The notes under the pieces were generated by a model that searched no databases, had not been told where the DNA came from, and worked only from the letters and a program-made list of their open reading frames with translations. Made by a program: the position numbers and the translations under genes. Shown here one piece after another: positions 35,166 through 46,266 of a DNA stretch of 64,000 bases. How positions within the stretch are numbered: the stretch's first letter is position 1; each line of letters starts with the position of its first letter. Origin of the DNA: Terfezia claveryi (lineage: Eukaryota > Ascomycota > Pezizomycetes > Pezizales > Pezizaceae); contig WHUX01000041.1 in the NCBI GenBank assembly GCA_015179025.1, positions 124,001 to 188,000 of the forward strand. The letters run 5' to 3'.

Positions 35166-35534
35166 AAGCTCCCCTCGCCCTGATTTTTTTATTTTTATAT
35201 TTTTACACCCTCCCGGTCGGGTAGTGAAAGATACGAATAACATAGCGAAGACTAGGACAAGAACTCCTAGCACAATTGCTACTATGGCAACAACAGCCCA
35301 GTCAGCCCTATTTCCTGTTAGCAGCTTTACGCAAGGCCTGAATACCTTGTAAATGAATAGTGAAACACTCTCATTTTTGGATACAGATGTAAAGTATATA
35401 GTAAGTAATGTAATGACAGTGATAGATAATATTGCGGGGAGGAGAAAAGGAAAAGAAGAAGAAGGAGGAGGAGAAGTAGAAGAAGATATATCTGGATAGA
35501 CGACAAAATATTCTGGTGGTGACTGCCTTCCCAA
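35166..35534 (-). CDS. small two-TM protein ORF in right arm
   Basis: Open frame of about 122 codons, without its own ATG inside the arm. It has a PPEY motif near the N-terminus, a Ser/Pro-rich stretch, a first hydrophobic segment (ILSITVITLLTIYF), a short loop, and a second long one (WAVVAIVAIVLGVLVLVFAMLF) before a Thr/Arg end. No family recognised. Part of the missing start may be preserved in the left arm, where an ATG precedes the same frame. Confidence 0.4.
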
Positions 35535-35554
35535 CCTTGGTAGCGGATTATCAT

Positions 35555-35905
35555 AAGGTTAGTGTCCTATGTCTAGTTGTTTCTATAGGCATAGCTGATA
35601 GCTCTCCCAGGTACTCCTGGGCCCCAAGGATGTTGAGTTCTCTTCTCAGGCAACAATCAGATAGAGGATGGTGGTGTGATCAACTGCCCTATGTCCGGTG
35701 GTATCAATGGCATAGCTAATGGCCCCCCTAGGCACTCCTGGATCCAACTACGTCTAGTTCTCTCCTATGCAGCAGTTCGACAGAGGACGGTTATGAGATT
35801 TATGAGATTAGCTGCTATGTCTAGTTCTTCCTATGGACATAGCTGATTGCTCTCCCAGGTACTCCTGGATCTAACGAGGTTGGTTCTCTCAGCCAACAGT
35901 CAGAT
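35555..35905. repeat. ~115 bp tandem units, right-hand block
   Basis: Three more units of the same repeat (about 35555-35672, 35673-35783, 35784-35905) in the same orientation as the spacer block. Confidence 0.8.
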
Positions 35906-37035
35906 CAGGTGTAGACACGTGAGGTAACAGTTTCACCCTGTCTAGGTAGGTGAGAGCATTGCCAGACCTCCGACAAGTGCACGCATAACTAATCTATCTC
36001 ACAGGGTTCTACAGCAGCATAGACGCTGCGATAACTCCAATATCGGCACTGTAATACCTGCAATATCGACACTTCCATAGCTCCGATGTCGACAGTTCCA
36101 TAGCTCCGATGTCGACTTCGATATACTACCATTCTCAGGATTGGATCATGATTTGTCAGGAGTAAGGGGAGTAGAGGTAGTAGTTTTGGAACTATGGTTG
36201 GCAGGTTTAAGTTAGGGGCAGGCAATATGGGCCGAGGTTGGCCAGCGAGATGGGAGGTGGACACGGGTTCGGTTCATGATAGTACTGCCTCGATAGGATA
36301 AGCTTTTCAGGTGCACCCTCAAACCGTGAGTGCGCTTCAGCAGGCATCCCTTCAGGGCTGAATAACTAAGGCATTGGTTTGTTGTGCCAACCAGACTAGC
36401 ATGATTAAGTAGAGATCCAGACAACCCGGAACGGCTAGGGTTGAACTCCCCTGAGGCACGAGATGACCTCTGGGAGACAGCAGATATAACAACTTGGATC
36501 CGGATGCCATAACCTGAAGGGAGGTCATCCGTACACCTTAAACAGAAGGGAGGTCATTCGGATGCTTTAAGCTGAAGGGTGGTTATCCGGATGCCATAAG
36601 CTGCCAGAGGTATAGGGACGTCAGCGGCACAGGATGTCATGGGACGCAAGAGGGTCAAGACGGCAGGACCACAGATGACGTGAATGCCACGGGAGACATT
36701 GGCAGGACAGTGGCGTCTGGACGCCATAAAAAATCCTTTCTGATAAGATGTCGAACTTCCAGCACCCCATCCAACCTCTAGCCGGGTCGGTCGCTCTGCT
36801 AAGGATCTCTTGTCATAATTATCGACATTTGGAGGGAATGACCGTACATATCGTTGATCATACGCTAGGGCATCTTAAGATCAAGCAAGCCCTTCAAAGT
36901 TGGGGACACTGGCAGAGTTGCTATGTCCCCAACCTATTATAACGTACGAGGGTCTGATCGAGACTATTCCCCTCTTCGAGATTTTCATTTCCTGCTATCC
37001 GTATCTCAATTCCATCCACCCCACTAGCTAAAGCA
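35906..37035. other. repeat-containing intergenic DNA
   Basis: Contains a ~24 bp direct repeat (TTCCATAGCTCCGATGTCGAC) at about 36065-36115, a 28-30 bp tandem repeat at 36509-36600 and a TIR-like motif at 36384-36397. No gene recognised. Confidence 0.5.
36509..36600. repeat. 28-30 bp tandem repeat, three units
   Basis: Three consecutive units built on GAAGGGAGGTCATCCG (variants GTCATTCG, GGTTATCCG). Confidence 0.75.
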
Positions 37036-38400
37036 AACATGGAAATTTAGGCCTGGTTCAAGATCATCAACTCCAAAAGCAGCTGGGACAAAGTGTCGCT
37101 GGAAGTAGTCTGGTTCGCTGGAAGGGATTGAAGATGTGGCCGATCATAAGGAAGCGATAAAAAAGAAAGCCCCTCCATCAAGGCCACATACAACAACGAC
37201 AAAAACCCTAAAAATGCAGTGGAGCTCGATCCTGAGGTTGAGCTCCATACAGTTCTCGAGCAAGTTCCTCCCCCAGTGGGGTCTTCCACTAAGAAGATTC
37301 GGTTCTTCGTCATACTTCCATCTGCACCAGGTAAGTGAGAGTCATTTTCAAGCTGTTCCTACCATTTACTTCCTCCTGATTTTGGGATAACAACATACTG
37401 TACCAACACCGAATTCTCACTAACTTTGCTACTGTCATAGCTTGAGCACTCCCACATAAAAAGAGCATCCATCCAAGAAACGAAAAGCCCTGGACGCATT
37501 TGGAACAACGGTGCATTTGTCAATCCGAAATTTCTGCCGTACATTCATCTACTGTTTGAAGTAAAAGTTGAATTGGCAGGAAATTCCAGTGATCCGTATC
37601 TACAGGCCCCTGCCCCTGATACAGATATTTAGAAAAACTTGACAGAGATCTTATTCAATTCCGTCTGCCCTGTAATGCTTGTTTTAGTCTTCGGTAAGTA
37701 TTAAACTGCTTAATCTGCATACTCAGGACTGACTTGACCCGAACTACAAGTTGTAGGAATGCAGTCCAGGTCGAGTCATGGGCCCTGCTTTTGCTTTTCT
37801 TTTAAGATCAATACCACAAATTGATGGCACTTAGCATCCCGGCTATCATTAATCACGCTTAAAGATTATTACCAGTCTCAGAAATGCAGGGGTCCAACGC
37901 AGTGGATGGATATCCTTACCGGTACCTCACGTCATATACGACGCTTGAGGATAAACCAGTCAACTTCAAATATGTATACATCGCCCATTCGCTAATAGGC
38001 TACTATTCCCCGCCGAGGCCGAGGGTGACATTGTTTTCATCAAATTCTGTTCATTCCTTTATGAAATGAATCTCGTTCACGGAGATCTGCGTGCCAGCAT
38101 TGTGGGGTTCCAAAAGAGAGTTATAAAAATAATAACACCCTCCTTATCGATTTTGATGAGGCTGGAAAGGTCCATCAAGCCTCTTATCTGCCTATGCTTA
38201 ATTGTATTGACATCATTCGACCCAAAGACAGTGCGCTGATTACCAAGGATCACGTTAATTTCATGCTAGAACAAATGTTTAGCCTCCATGACGGCGGGGA
38301 GACTTGTTCACGGTTGGTAATTACGCCTAATGAATGGGATGGGGTGACCTGTAGCAAACGACATCGGATCGAATAACTTTCAGGAATATTATCGACTTCT
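37036..38400 (+). pseudogene. Crinkler-like pseudogene: same header, kinase-like C-terminal half
   Basis: The first ~300 bp are clearly homologous to exon 1 of the gene at 25510 (AWFKIINSKSSWDKVSLE...ATYNNDKNPKNAVELDPEVEL...TVLEQVPPPVGSSTKK), including the donor GTAAGT at the same position. The frame is broken by a TAG at codon 4 and by a short insertion near 37106. Downstream, in changing frames, come FEVKVELAGNSSDPYLQA (37556-37610), a kinase catalytic-loop match NLVHGDLRAS (about 38068) and a DFG-like LLIDFDEAGK (about 38138). This is the order of a Crinkler or fungal RIO/FunK1-like kinase. The nuclease-like domain of the paralogue is absent. Confidence 0.7.
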
Positions 38401-41400
38401 GCCGTTGCGATAAAGAACACCGAGTATTCTTTTTTGCAATGAAAACTCATCCTTAAAAGAATTACTTTGAAGTTTTGGAAGATAGGGAATCAACAAAGCT
38501 TCTATGAGATCAGATGGAGTTCAACCTTTCAAAATCATCCCCCTCACCCCCCCACCCCAACAATAATGGTGACAACTGACCCCAGCAATAGCCTAACTAT
38601 CCCTTTCAGTCTTCTAGAAGACGTGAAACAATGGACTGGGGACCATGTTGTAGCGTTAAGGAGTGTATAAGCCTAGAAAATGAGCATATAGAAGTCATAA
38701 AAAACAGGAACTCGGTGGCTTGAGCCTACTTGATTTGATGAAAGCCGAAGATTTGAGAGATGGGGGATTCCTGGCGGACCAGCAAACATAATTGTACAGC
38801 TAGAATGTTAACAGCTGAAGGTTACCAGCGTGTGCCAAGGGTTTTGAAAATGGACTTGCATTTCTGAAAGAGAGAGAAGGAATTTACATAATCCATCATG
38901 TTTTAGATTTTGATATAGTCACGAAGGAATTGAATGCAGAAGAAACCGGATGCATAATCCCAAGGATTCACAACTACCAAGGATTTACAACTTCAAAAGT
39001 TATCTGTCCCCATGGCGTGAATCTGCCATTTACTCGATCCAAAATGAAAATAATGCAAATTGTTGTAAAGTCGCCGTCTTCCCCGTGCATGGCAAGGGGT
39101 TTGAATGAATCTCCTTAAGTTCGACTTGCATTATAACCCCTTGATACTTCGGCATTCGCAAATACATTAGCTCGCTCTACTAATGTTTGGAAAAGAAGAC
39201 AGACTGCCCTATGGGGCGTCAAAGGGACGTGACTAGGAAGATATCGAGAAACCAATTTACATCCGTGAGCCTACGTTTCAGCATTTGCTCAAACAGGGCA
39301 ACGTGACGTACTAGGGACAATGCACCGAGCGATCCATCCGACTGCACGATTGACGGGAACTAGGAAAAACTTGTTCCTGCAAAGCTTCTAGAAGGGAAAG
39401 GATAAACTTTTATGAAGGCTAACTACGATATGCAACGTAAGGGACCATGCTGCTCAAGGGCCAATTTAAAGTAGGTGGCAGTGGAGGGCCTTTTGCCAAC
39501 CAGACTAGCTGTCTCAGTACCTCGGGTAATGATGCAGGGTACTAAAGATATATGGCAAAAGTCTTGGATGCAGAAAGAATTAAGATTCAGAAACCCCACC
39601 TAAAAGCACATTTGTTTGGACGTTCGGAAACTTGATATTATGTGAGAATATGGGTATCTTGGGTACGATACATATGACAATTCTTGACGTACAGATTATA
39701 TCCCAAGACCGCATGGTAGATTACAGTATCACCATGGTGATATCTATTCAAAATGCCATCAAAAAAACAGTCTGTGGTTCGGGTCATATAAATGTTACAG
39801 TGATACAAAATTCCAATGATTTACTATGTACCACTTACCAGATGGAGATACCTAGAGATACTAAATAGCTGCCCAACACAATATAGTTCTGGTTGGTATG
39901 ATAATTTGTCTGCCAGATGAAGATTTTTATGTGGTTGTGCTAAACCTCAGTACTCCCTAGTTGACTACCTAAATTGACATTGACTATGATCGTGATTCCG
40001 TCTCACATGGGATGTAGATCGAAACCAGCCAACGTCAATTGCATACCATTTCAGCTAGTATTTGGCTAATGCAGGAACCGGAATTATTATAGGCAACTCA
40101 GTGTATTCTGGGATTCTTGAAATGTACTCCTATTGGCATAGACGTTCATCTGGTCTAAGCCTGGCCAGCCTCAAAACAAAATACAATTTTTGCTGACTCG
40201 ATAGAAGGGTGGTTCATTTCCGAGGCTAGGTTCATATAGTCAGGTTAAGGTTCATACTTCCTGGAGACACGGAGATAGTATGAGAGCCTCCTGTGGAGGG
40301 CGTTGTGCCAACCAGACTAGTATGAGAGACTCTTTTAAAACCCAATTGATTGAGGGGCTTCTCTGGACCGGATTAACCACAGATACGAGACTAATAGCCA
40401 GGAGCTGAATATGTATAGGTATGCAGATGCAGACACTTATTTACTCGATATTATACACTATAGCTTCACGTTTCACTATGTCATTAAAAATTTCTGAAAC
40501 GTGCTTTGAGTTCAGCTAATACTTTCTAACCTAATATCAACATCGTGGTTACGATTAGCCTGACGTTCCTCTAGTAGTATTCCGTCATTGGTAAAAGAGT
40601 CCGTACTTGAGAGTTTGTGAACCTTGCATTGGGCTGCAAATCGCAGCAATAATAGAATGATCAGTCCAAGCCCAATAAGAGGTATGTATAAAGATTGGGT
40701 CTACCAGCCAGTGTAGCTGAATGTGTGGTTATAGTTACCACCAGTCGGATGACCTTCATTCAATGGTATTTCTGAGCTTCGTATCCCATCCCCTCATCGA
40801 TCTAATATTCCCCTCGTATACTGTCTTATATTCCTGTCCCGATCTAGACCCCATAGAACTCTCTCCGATGCGGAGGCTGCTCATCAAGCAAGATAATAGC
40901 TTATTATCTGTTCCCGCCAGGGTTTTTTAGGTGAGTAATACAATAAGGTTTTCCCACGGAGAGGGCCTCGCAAATCGCCTAAGTACCGTAGCCCCGTTCT
41001 GAGTACTGGTAATTGCACCCGACTGCGTTGTGCAATACCCTGGTAATATGGTTTAGTAGGATGTAATTCAACGGCTTTATTGCTTTATTGGCCTTGCTTG
41101 TTCAGACACATGATGCTGAGCAGGTTATGATAGGTAGTAAATCCCAATTGCTTATCGTGTCTCAGCAGTTCCCACTTCGAACAACACCGGTACCCAGAGG
41201 TCAGAAACTTTTCTCTTCCCTAGGGTTCACACCAGCGGAATTTTATAAGCTGATTTGCGAGATAAACAAAGCAGGAGCTGGAGAAGTACATACGGTATAT
41301 ATGATATGTGTTATATTTTGAAGAAGCAATTCTTCTGTCCTTTATATATAACGAGGTCTTGTATTGACTAGGGTGGAAGATACGGTACTTACCCACTTGG

Positions 41401-43295
41401 GTATGTAGGTAGGTAGCTAACTATTTCTTACCTAATATACGGAGTATGTAACAGGACAGCACTTGGGCACCATAATTACATAGCAATGAAGAGATCTAGG
41501 TCGGCCTTCCGGTACCTACTGTACATCCATCTGTCGGATATTCTTAAAGAGAAGGGTAAGTGGTTGAATTTTGCCACCGACTATACCAGCCATAGACCAC
41601 CTCATTGCCGTGTAATGAGATTTTTAATTACTTCCTAGTACCGTATTATCTAGGAATGAGGAATCCAATCCACGCAAACTACGTTGCTACAGCGGAGAGA
41701 TTGGTGGCTGCATATCTCAATTTTAATTCCATCTTCAGTTGAACCGGTAGTGAGTCACAAGAGTGTGCTTATTCACCAGTTTTCCCGGTAGCGGAAAGTG
41801 CAGTGAAATTAAATGAAGATGCTGTCTGTCATCGGTAATCGCAATCCTAGTCTACTATCATTCAAGCTGAATTCCGCAGCATGCAAACCTATGTATTACC
41901 GGCTCGGAAGCAACATCAAAAATTCTGCCAGTTGATGAACCTGTACCTCCAAAGGTACCGACAGTTTCAGAAGCTTGATGATCTTGCTATATGTTTCCAA
42001 AGACTCTTCGTTTCGACACTCTCTTTCCCCTATACCCAGTGCCAAATTCAAGTTTCCGAGACAGTTCTGCAGGGCCGGGAAGGTTTAATTAAAGCATTAT
42101 CACGCTACTACTAAGGTCCAGAAGCAACTTCGAGAATTTTGGCCTAAGTAGATTCCGGCTTACCTAGGTATATTTGTATGTATGTAGTTAGTTTTTAAGA
42201 TCAATATAAATCTCCACTCTGGTCCGGATCTTCTACGTCCGGTATAACGAGGAGATTTGGGTGGGAAACTAAAAAATCATCTGAGGCCGTCCATTATAGC
42301 AAGGTTTCAGCCATAACGAGTTCCTGTATAGCTAGGTTCTCAACTGTACCTTATGTAGCAGATCTCTAATGTCTTAAAATTAGCAGCTCGTTGTATGTAT
42401 CTTTTCGATGTCCACCTCATGCAATTTTGCAATTTTTTTGGCAATTTTGACAGCATTCTAGGTCGCGAGCTGGCCTCGACGCGCTACCCCCTTGCAATTT
42501 GGGGGCCAGGCCAGACCGCTACCTAGACCGCCCCACCCCCATCGTTTGGCCATGGGGCTGAGTGCTTGAATGCATAACCCCTGGTACCTACATCATCATA
42601 TTGGACGTGAAATTCAGAGCCCCTTGTTTGTAAACTCTTGTGCATATGGGCCCCTCCCTTATTCTCCTGCCTTTCCCTCCCACCAATGTGTGTGGCTTTC
42701 CTTCCGTTTCCTCCCCCGAGCCATAGGCCTAGTAGTTCGTGGCAATCATATCCGACCACCCTACGCCGAAAAGAAAAGTGCTCAGGGATGAGCTACATTG
42801 GAAGGGGTAATTCGTGGGCATGTAATTTTGCTCTCCGAAAATATGTCGTCAGTGCTAAAGAGTCGTCTCTGGTGGGAGTGGATGGTGGTTGTACATATCA
42901 TGCCTATCAGTCACTCGATGTAGGGGGGCTGCTGAGTGGGGATGCGTCCTAGTAGGGGGGATGCGTCCTACATATAATCCGCAGCTTCCCCATGCCTCTT
43001 CCTCGAGACAATTACTCAACGACACGAATAGTCCGGTACAGAACACGCCCAGCACTCTGCATAGGTACCACTACTTGTTCCAATAACCGACGCCGGAAAA
43101 GCGCCCCCATACGAATCGTTTCGCATAGCCCTCTGAAAGAAAGTTCATCCGATTATCACGAGAGAGCGTTGGACAAGTATACATTAGTTCGGTTCCCCTA
43201 CATTTCCAATTGTAAGCCAATCCCGAGATTCCACCTTCTTGAACTGCGTATTGACTCTAGCCACCAGTCCATCCATCTTTCACGTCGCACTCAAA
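38401..43295. other. 4.9 kb gene-free, AT-rich region
   Basis: No gene family recognised on either strand. TIR-like motifs occur at 39493-39506 and 40305-40318. Short frames (for example 41881-42114, 42570-42952) have no domain or splice support. Confidence 0.5.
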
Positions 43296-43445
43296 ATGCC
43301 TGGCCCAACTGTCAAGTACCTCATTCAAGATACCACCACCCTCACCTCATTGGGCTACAACTTTAATGGACCAGCTCCACCTTCTATCCCACCATGCCCA
43401 GGTCCTCCACCAAACAGGCCTCTTCCTCCTACTCCTGCTAAATAG
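43296..43445 (+). CDS. possible small proline-rich peptide
   Basis: 49-residue frame from an ATG in a good context (TCAAAATGCC) after a pyrimidine-rich leader. The N-terminal half is MPGPTVKYLIQDTTTLTSLG, the C-terminal half a Pro-rich PPSIPPCPGPPPNRPLPPTP. No family known to me. It could be an isolated small gene, the first exon of a longer one, or chance. Confidence 0.3.
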   Translation: MPGPTVKYLIQDTTTLTSLGYNFNGPAPPSIPPCPGPPPNRPLPPTPAK

Positions 43446-44591
43446 GAGAGGATCTCCACGATTTCCACGCCGGATGTACAATTTCGTTGAAACATCATTA
43501 CGACAGCGATCATGCAAGAAACATGGCGACATTCTCCTATGTACGAATTACGGCTTTTGATTTATTTTTCGGGCAGACGGCCATGGGAACAGCATGCATT
43601 ACGGGTTACATACTACTAATATTGGGTCTCCTTATTTATATGGATTACACTTTTTTAGGGAGGCAGAAGGAGCGCAAACGATGGTTTTGCTGGTCCCGCT
43701 TCCTTTTGTTGCTCATGAAACCCACCTCTCAGCAAACCTTTCGTCATACTTTTCTCATCATATCGCATTCTTTATTTACTGCCTTCCATTATTTTTCATT
43801 TCGCAGTGCGGGTACCCATCTAGGGATTTTGTAATATATGCATATCCTTTTTCTTTTCTTTATTTTTCTGCTTTACTCTGCATTTTCTTTAATACTTTTA
43901 TCTGGTTTAATACTTTTATCTGGTGTCATCTGGTTGGTAAAGGCGTTCAAATGTTGTCATCTGGTCTGCTTGAAACTCATCACATATTTCAATTTGCTCA
44001 TATTTGCATTGTATAGTCACGGGAATAGGATACGAATACTTGACTTAGCTCTGCGAATAACAAGACACGAGCATGCGAGCCTTAAATGCTTAGTGTGATT
44101 GCTTTTGTCATTTTGCATTGGCTTCCTCCATTTCCCACAATTCTGATTGGTCAATGACGTTACAAGGAGAAAACCGCACACTAACGTAACTGGTATAACG
44201 TGTAACCTGTGAGGATAAAACTAAACGAACGAAGCTACATGTTCAGTCGTTCAAGATTCATCTAGATAGTTGTTATCTTATGGTCTGATTGGGGGGCTTA
44301 TTGCATGATGGTTTGATTTTTTTTTGTGGCTTACGGATACTATTCATGCATAAATTCCTGCATAAATTCCTAACATATATTTTTGTTTGATTTACATATC
44401 TTGTTTGTGGCTTATTGCATGGGTTTGATGTTTATTGTGGCTAACATGCATAAATCCCTGCATAAATCCCTACATATAATTTGTTTGGTTTTCATATGAT
44501 ATTTTTGTTGTTGACAAATCGTTTATCGATAAGAAACACTATATGATATGACTTTTTGATTTATTTAATTTATTTTATCTCCGATGGGCCA
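43446..44591. other. intergenic, upstream of BCS1
   Basis: A ~105-codon hydrophobic frame starts at an ATG near 43511, without supporting features. T-rich repeats of CATAAATTCCTG-type sequence occur at 44345-44475. No confident gene. Confidence 0.45.
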
Positions 44592-46266
44592 ATGGCTGGT
44601 CTCTCTGCTTTACTCCACCACCAGCAGCAGCAGGGTGCTGCTACTCCTACGCATCTCTCCCCAGGCCACGACGGGCTCAAATCGAATGTGACGACGACAA
44701 CTATCACCTCTCCTCCCGGTGATACGTCACTCCTCGCCCAGCTCACCTCGAATCCCATCTTCGTCGGTGTGAGTGTTCTTCCCCCCCCCCCCCAACCTCC
44801 CGCCCGGCAGCAATCTTTACATCGGGTATCTTTTTTTCTAACCAATTCACCACGCCCAGGGCTTCGGCATCATCGGACTCACCGCCTCCGCGGCACTCCT
44901 GCGCAAATCCCTCGTTACCCTAACGACCCTCCTCCGGCGGCAGCTCCTTGTCGACCTGGAAATCCCGTCAAAGGACAAATCCTACCAATGGTTCCTGCAC
45001 TGGATGTCTACACACCAACGGCAGCAACTTCCCCAGACTGCTGCTGCGTATTCCAACAAAACAGGGCTAACAAGAAGGGGAAGAAGAAGCATCCTCTCGT
45101 ACATCACCCCGCGCGTGCACCACCTTGCCGTTGAGACTATTTACGCGCAGCTCCCCGGAGGGTCCATCTCGACTAAATTCACGCTTGTTCCCGGGCCGGG
45201 AAAACACCTCCTCAACTACCACAACACACTGATCCAAGTCACGCGAGAGCGGGATATAAAGTCTCTCGACTTGCAGACTGGGTCTCCGTTCGAAACGGTC
45301 AAACTCACGACCCTCTACCGGGACCGCCACGTCTTTTCCCAGCTTCTCTCGGAAGCGCAGAGTCTTGCGCAGACGCTCACGCAGGGGAAAACGGTCATCT
45401 ACACGTCGTGGGGCAGCGACTGGAAGGAATTTGGGAGCCCGAAGAGGAAGCGGCCCCTGGAATCGGTGATTCTAGACAGAGGAGTAAAGGAATCGCTAGT
45501 CAAGGATGTTAAAGACTTTCTGGCTTCGTCTAGTTGGTATTATGACCGCGGAATCCCCTACAGAAGGGGTTACCTCCTCTACGGGCCCCCCGGGTCGGGG
45601 AAATCAAGCTTCATAAATGCACTGGCGGGGGAGCTGGACTATAATATCTGCGTGCTCAATCTCTCGGAGCGGGGGCTCACGGATGATAGACTTAACCATC
45701 TCCTAACCAACCTCCCCGAAAGGAGTATAGCACTCCTGGAGGACGTGGACGCCGCGTTTGGGAAACACAACTCCCGCGTGCAGACGGCCGAGGACGGGTA
45801 TAGAGGGGCGAATGTTACCTTCTCGGGTTTACTAAATGCGCTAGATGGGGTTGCGAGCGGGGAGGAGAGGATTATCGTGTTGACTACGAATCATAGAGAT
45901 AGACTTGACCCAGCGCTGGTCAGGCCAGGGAGGGTCGATAGGGAGGTGTATATTGGGTGGGCGAGTGAGGCGCAGGTCAGGGAGATGTGGCGGAGGTTTT
46001 ATGGAGGGGAATGTAAGAAAGGGGAGGAGGAGATTGTGGAGATCCTGAAGGGGGTAGGGGTTCTGGAGGGTGGGAAGGAGGTAGGGAGGGGGGAGGAGGC
46101 TGAGAGGGTACAGATGGAAGGCGAGGAGAAGTGGGGAAGGGGGATAAGTACCGCGCAACTACAGGGCGTGTTTGTATATAACAAGGGGGATCCACAGGGG
46201 GCAGTAGAATTGCTGAGGAAGATGGTGTCTGAATCGTTGGGCACGGTGGGCAAGGAGGTGAGGTGA
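44592..46266 (+). CDS. BCS1: mitochondrial AAA ATPase Bcs1
   Basis: Two exons, 44592-44768 and 44860-46266, 527 residues. Inner-membrane AAA chaperone that moves the folded Rieske protein into complex III. Exon 1 encodes TSLLAQLTSNPIFVG, continued after splicing by the membrane anchor GFGIIGLTASAALLRK and the Bcs1-specific LLVDLEIPSKDKSYQWFLHW. Walker A GPPGSGKS is at about 301-308, Walker B IALLEDVDAA about 350, and the second region of homology TTNHRDRLDPALVRPGRVD about 390. The intron starts GTGAGT, contains a 13-base C run (44781-44793) and a TCTAACC branch. A charged Glu/Gly-rich insertion near residues 440-485 is unusual. The ATG at 44592 was chosen because it starts the conserved N-terminal stretch; upstream ATGs in frame exist. 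Confidence 0.93.

Larger units (their letters stand above)
34429..35534. mobile_element. second inverted-repeat locus with arms of ~420-430 bp
   Basis: Left arm 34429-34859 and right arm 35115-35534 are inverted near-copies. The spacer holds two ~115 bp tandem units that recur as three more units to the right of the right arm. Each arm encodes the same small membrane protein, reading inwards. Confidence 0.85.
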
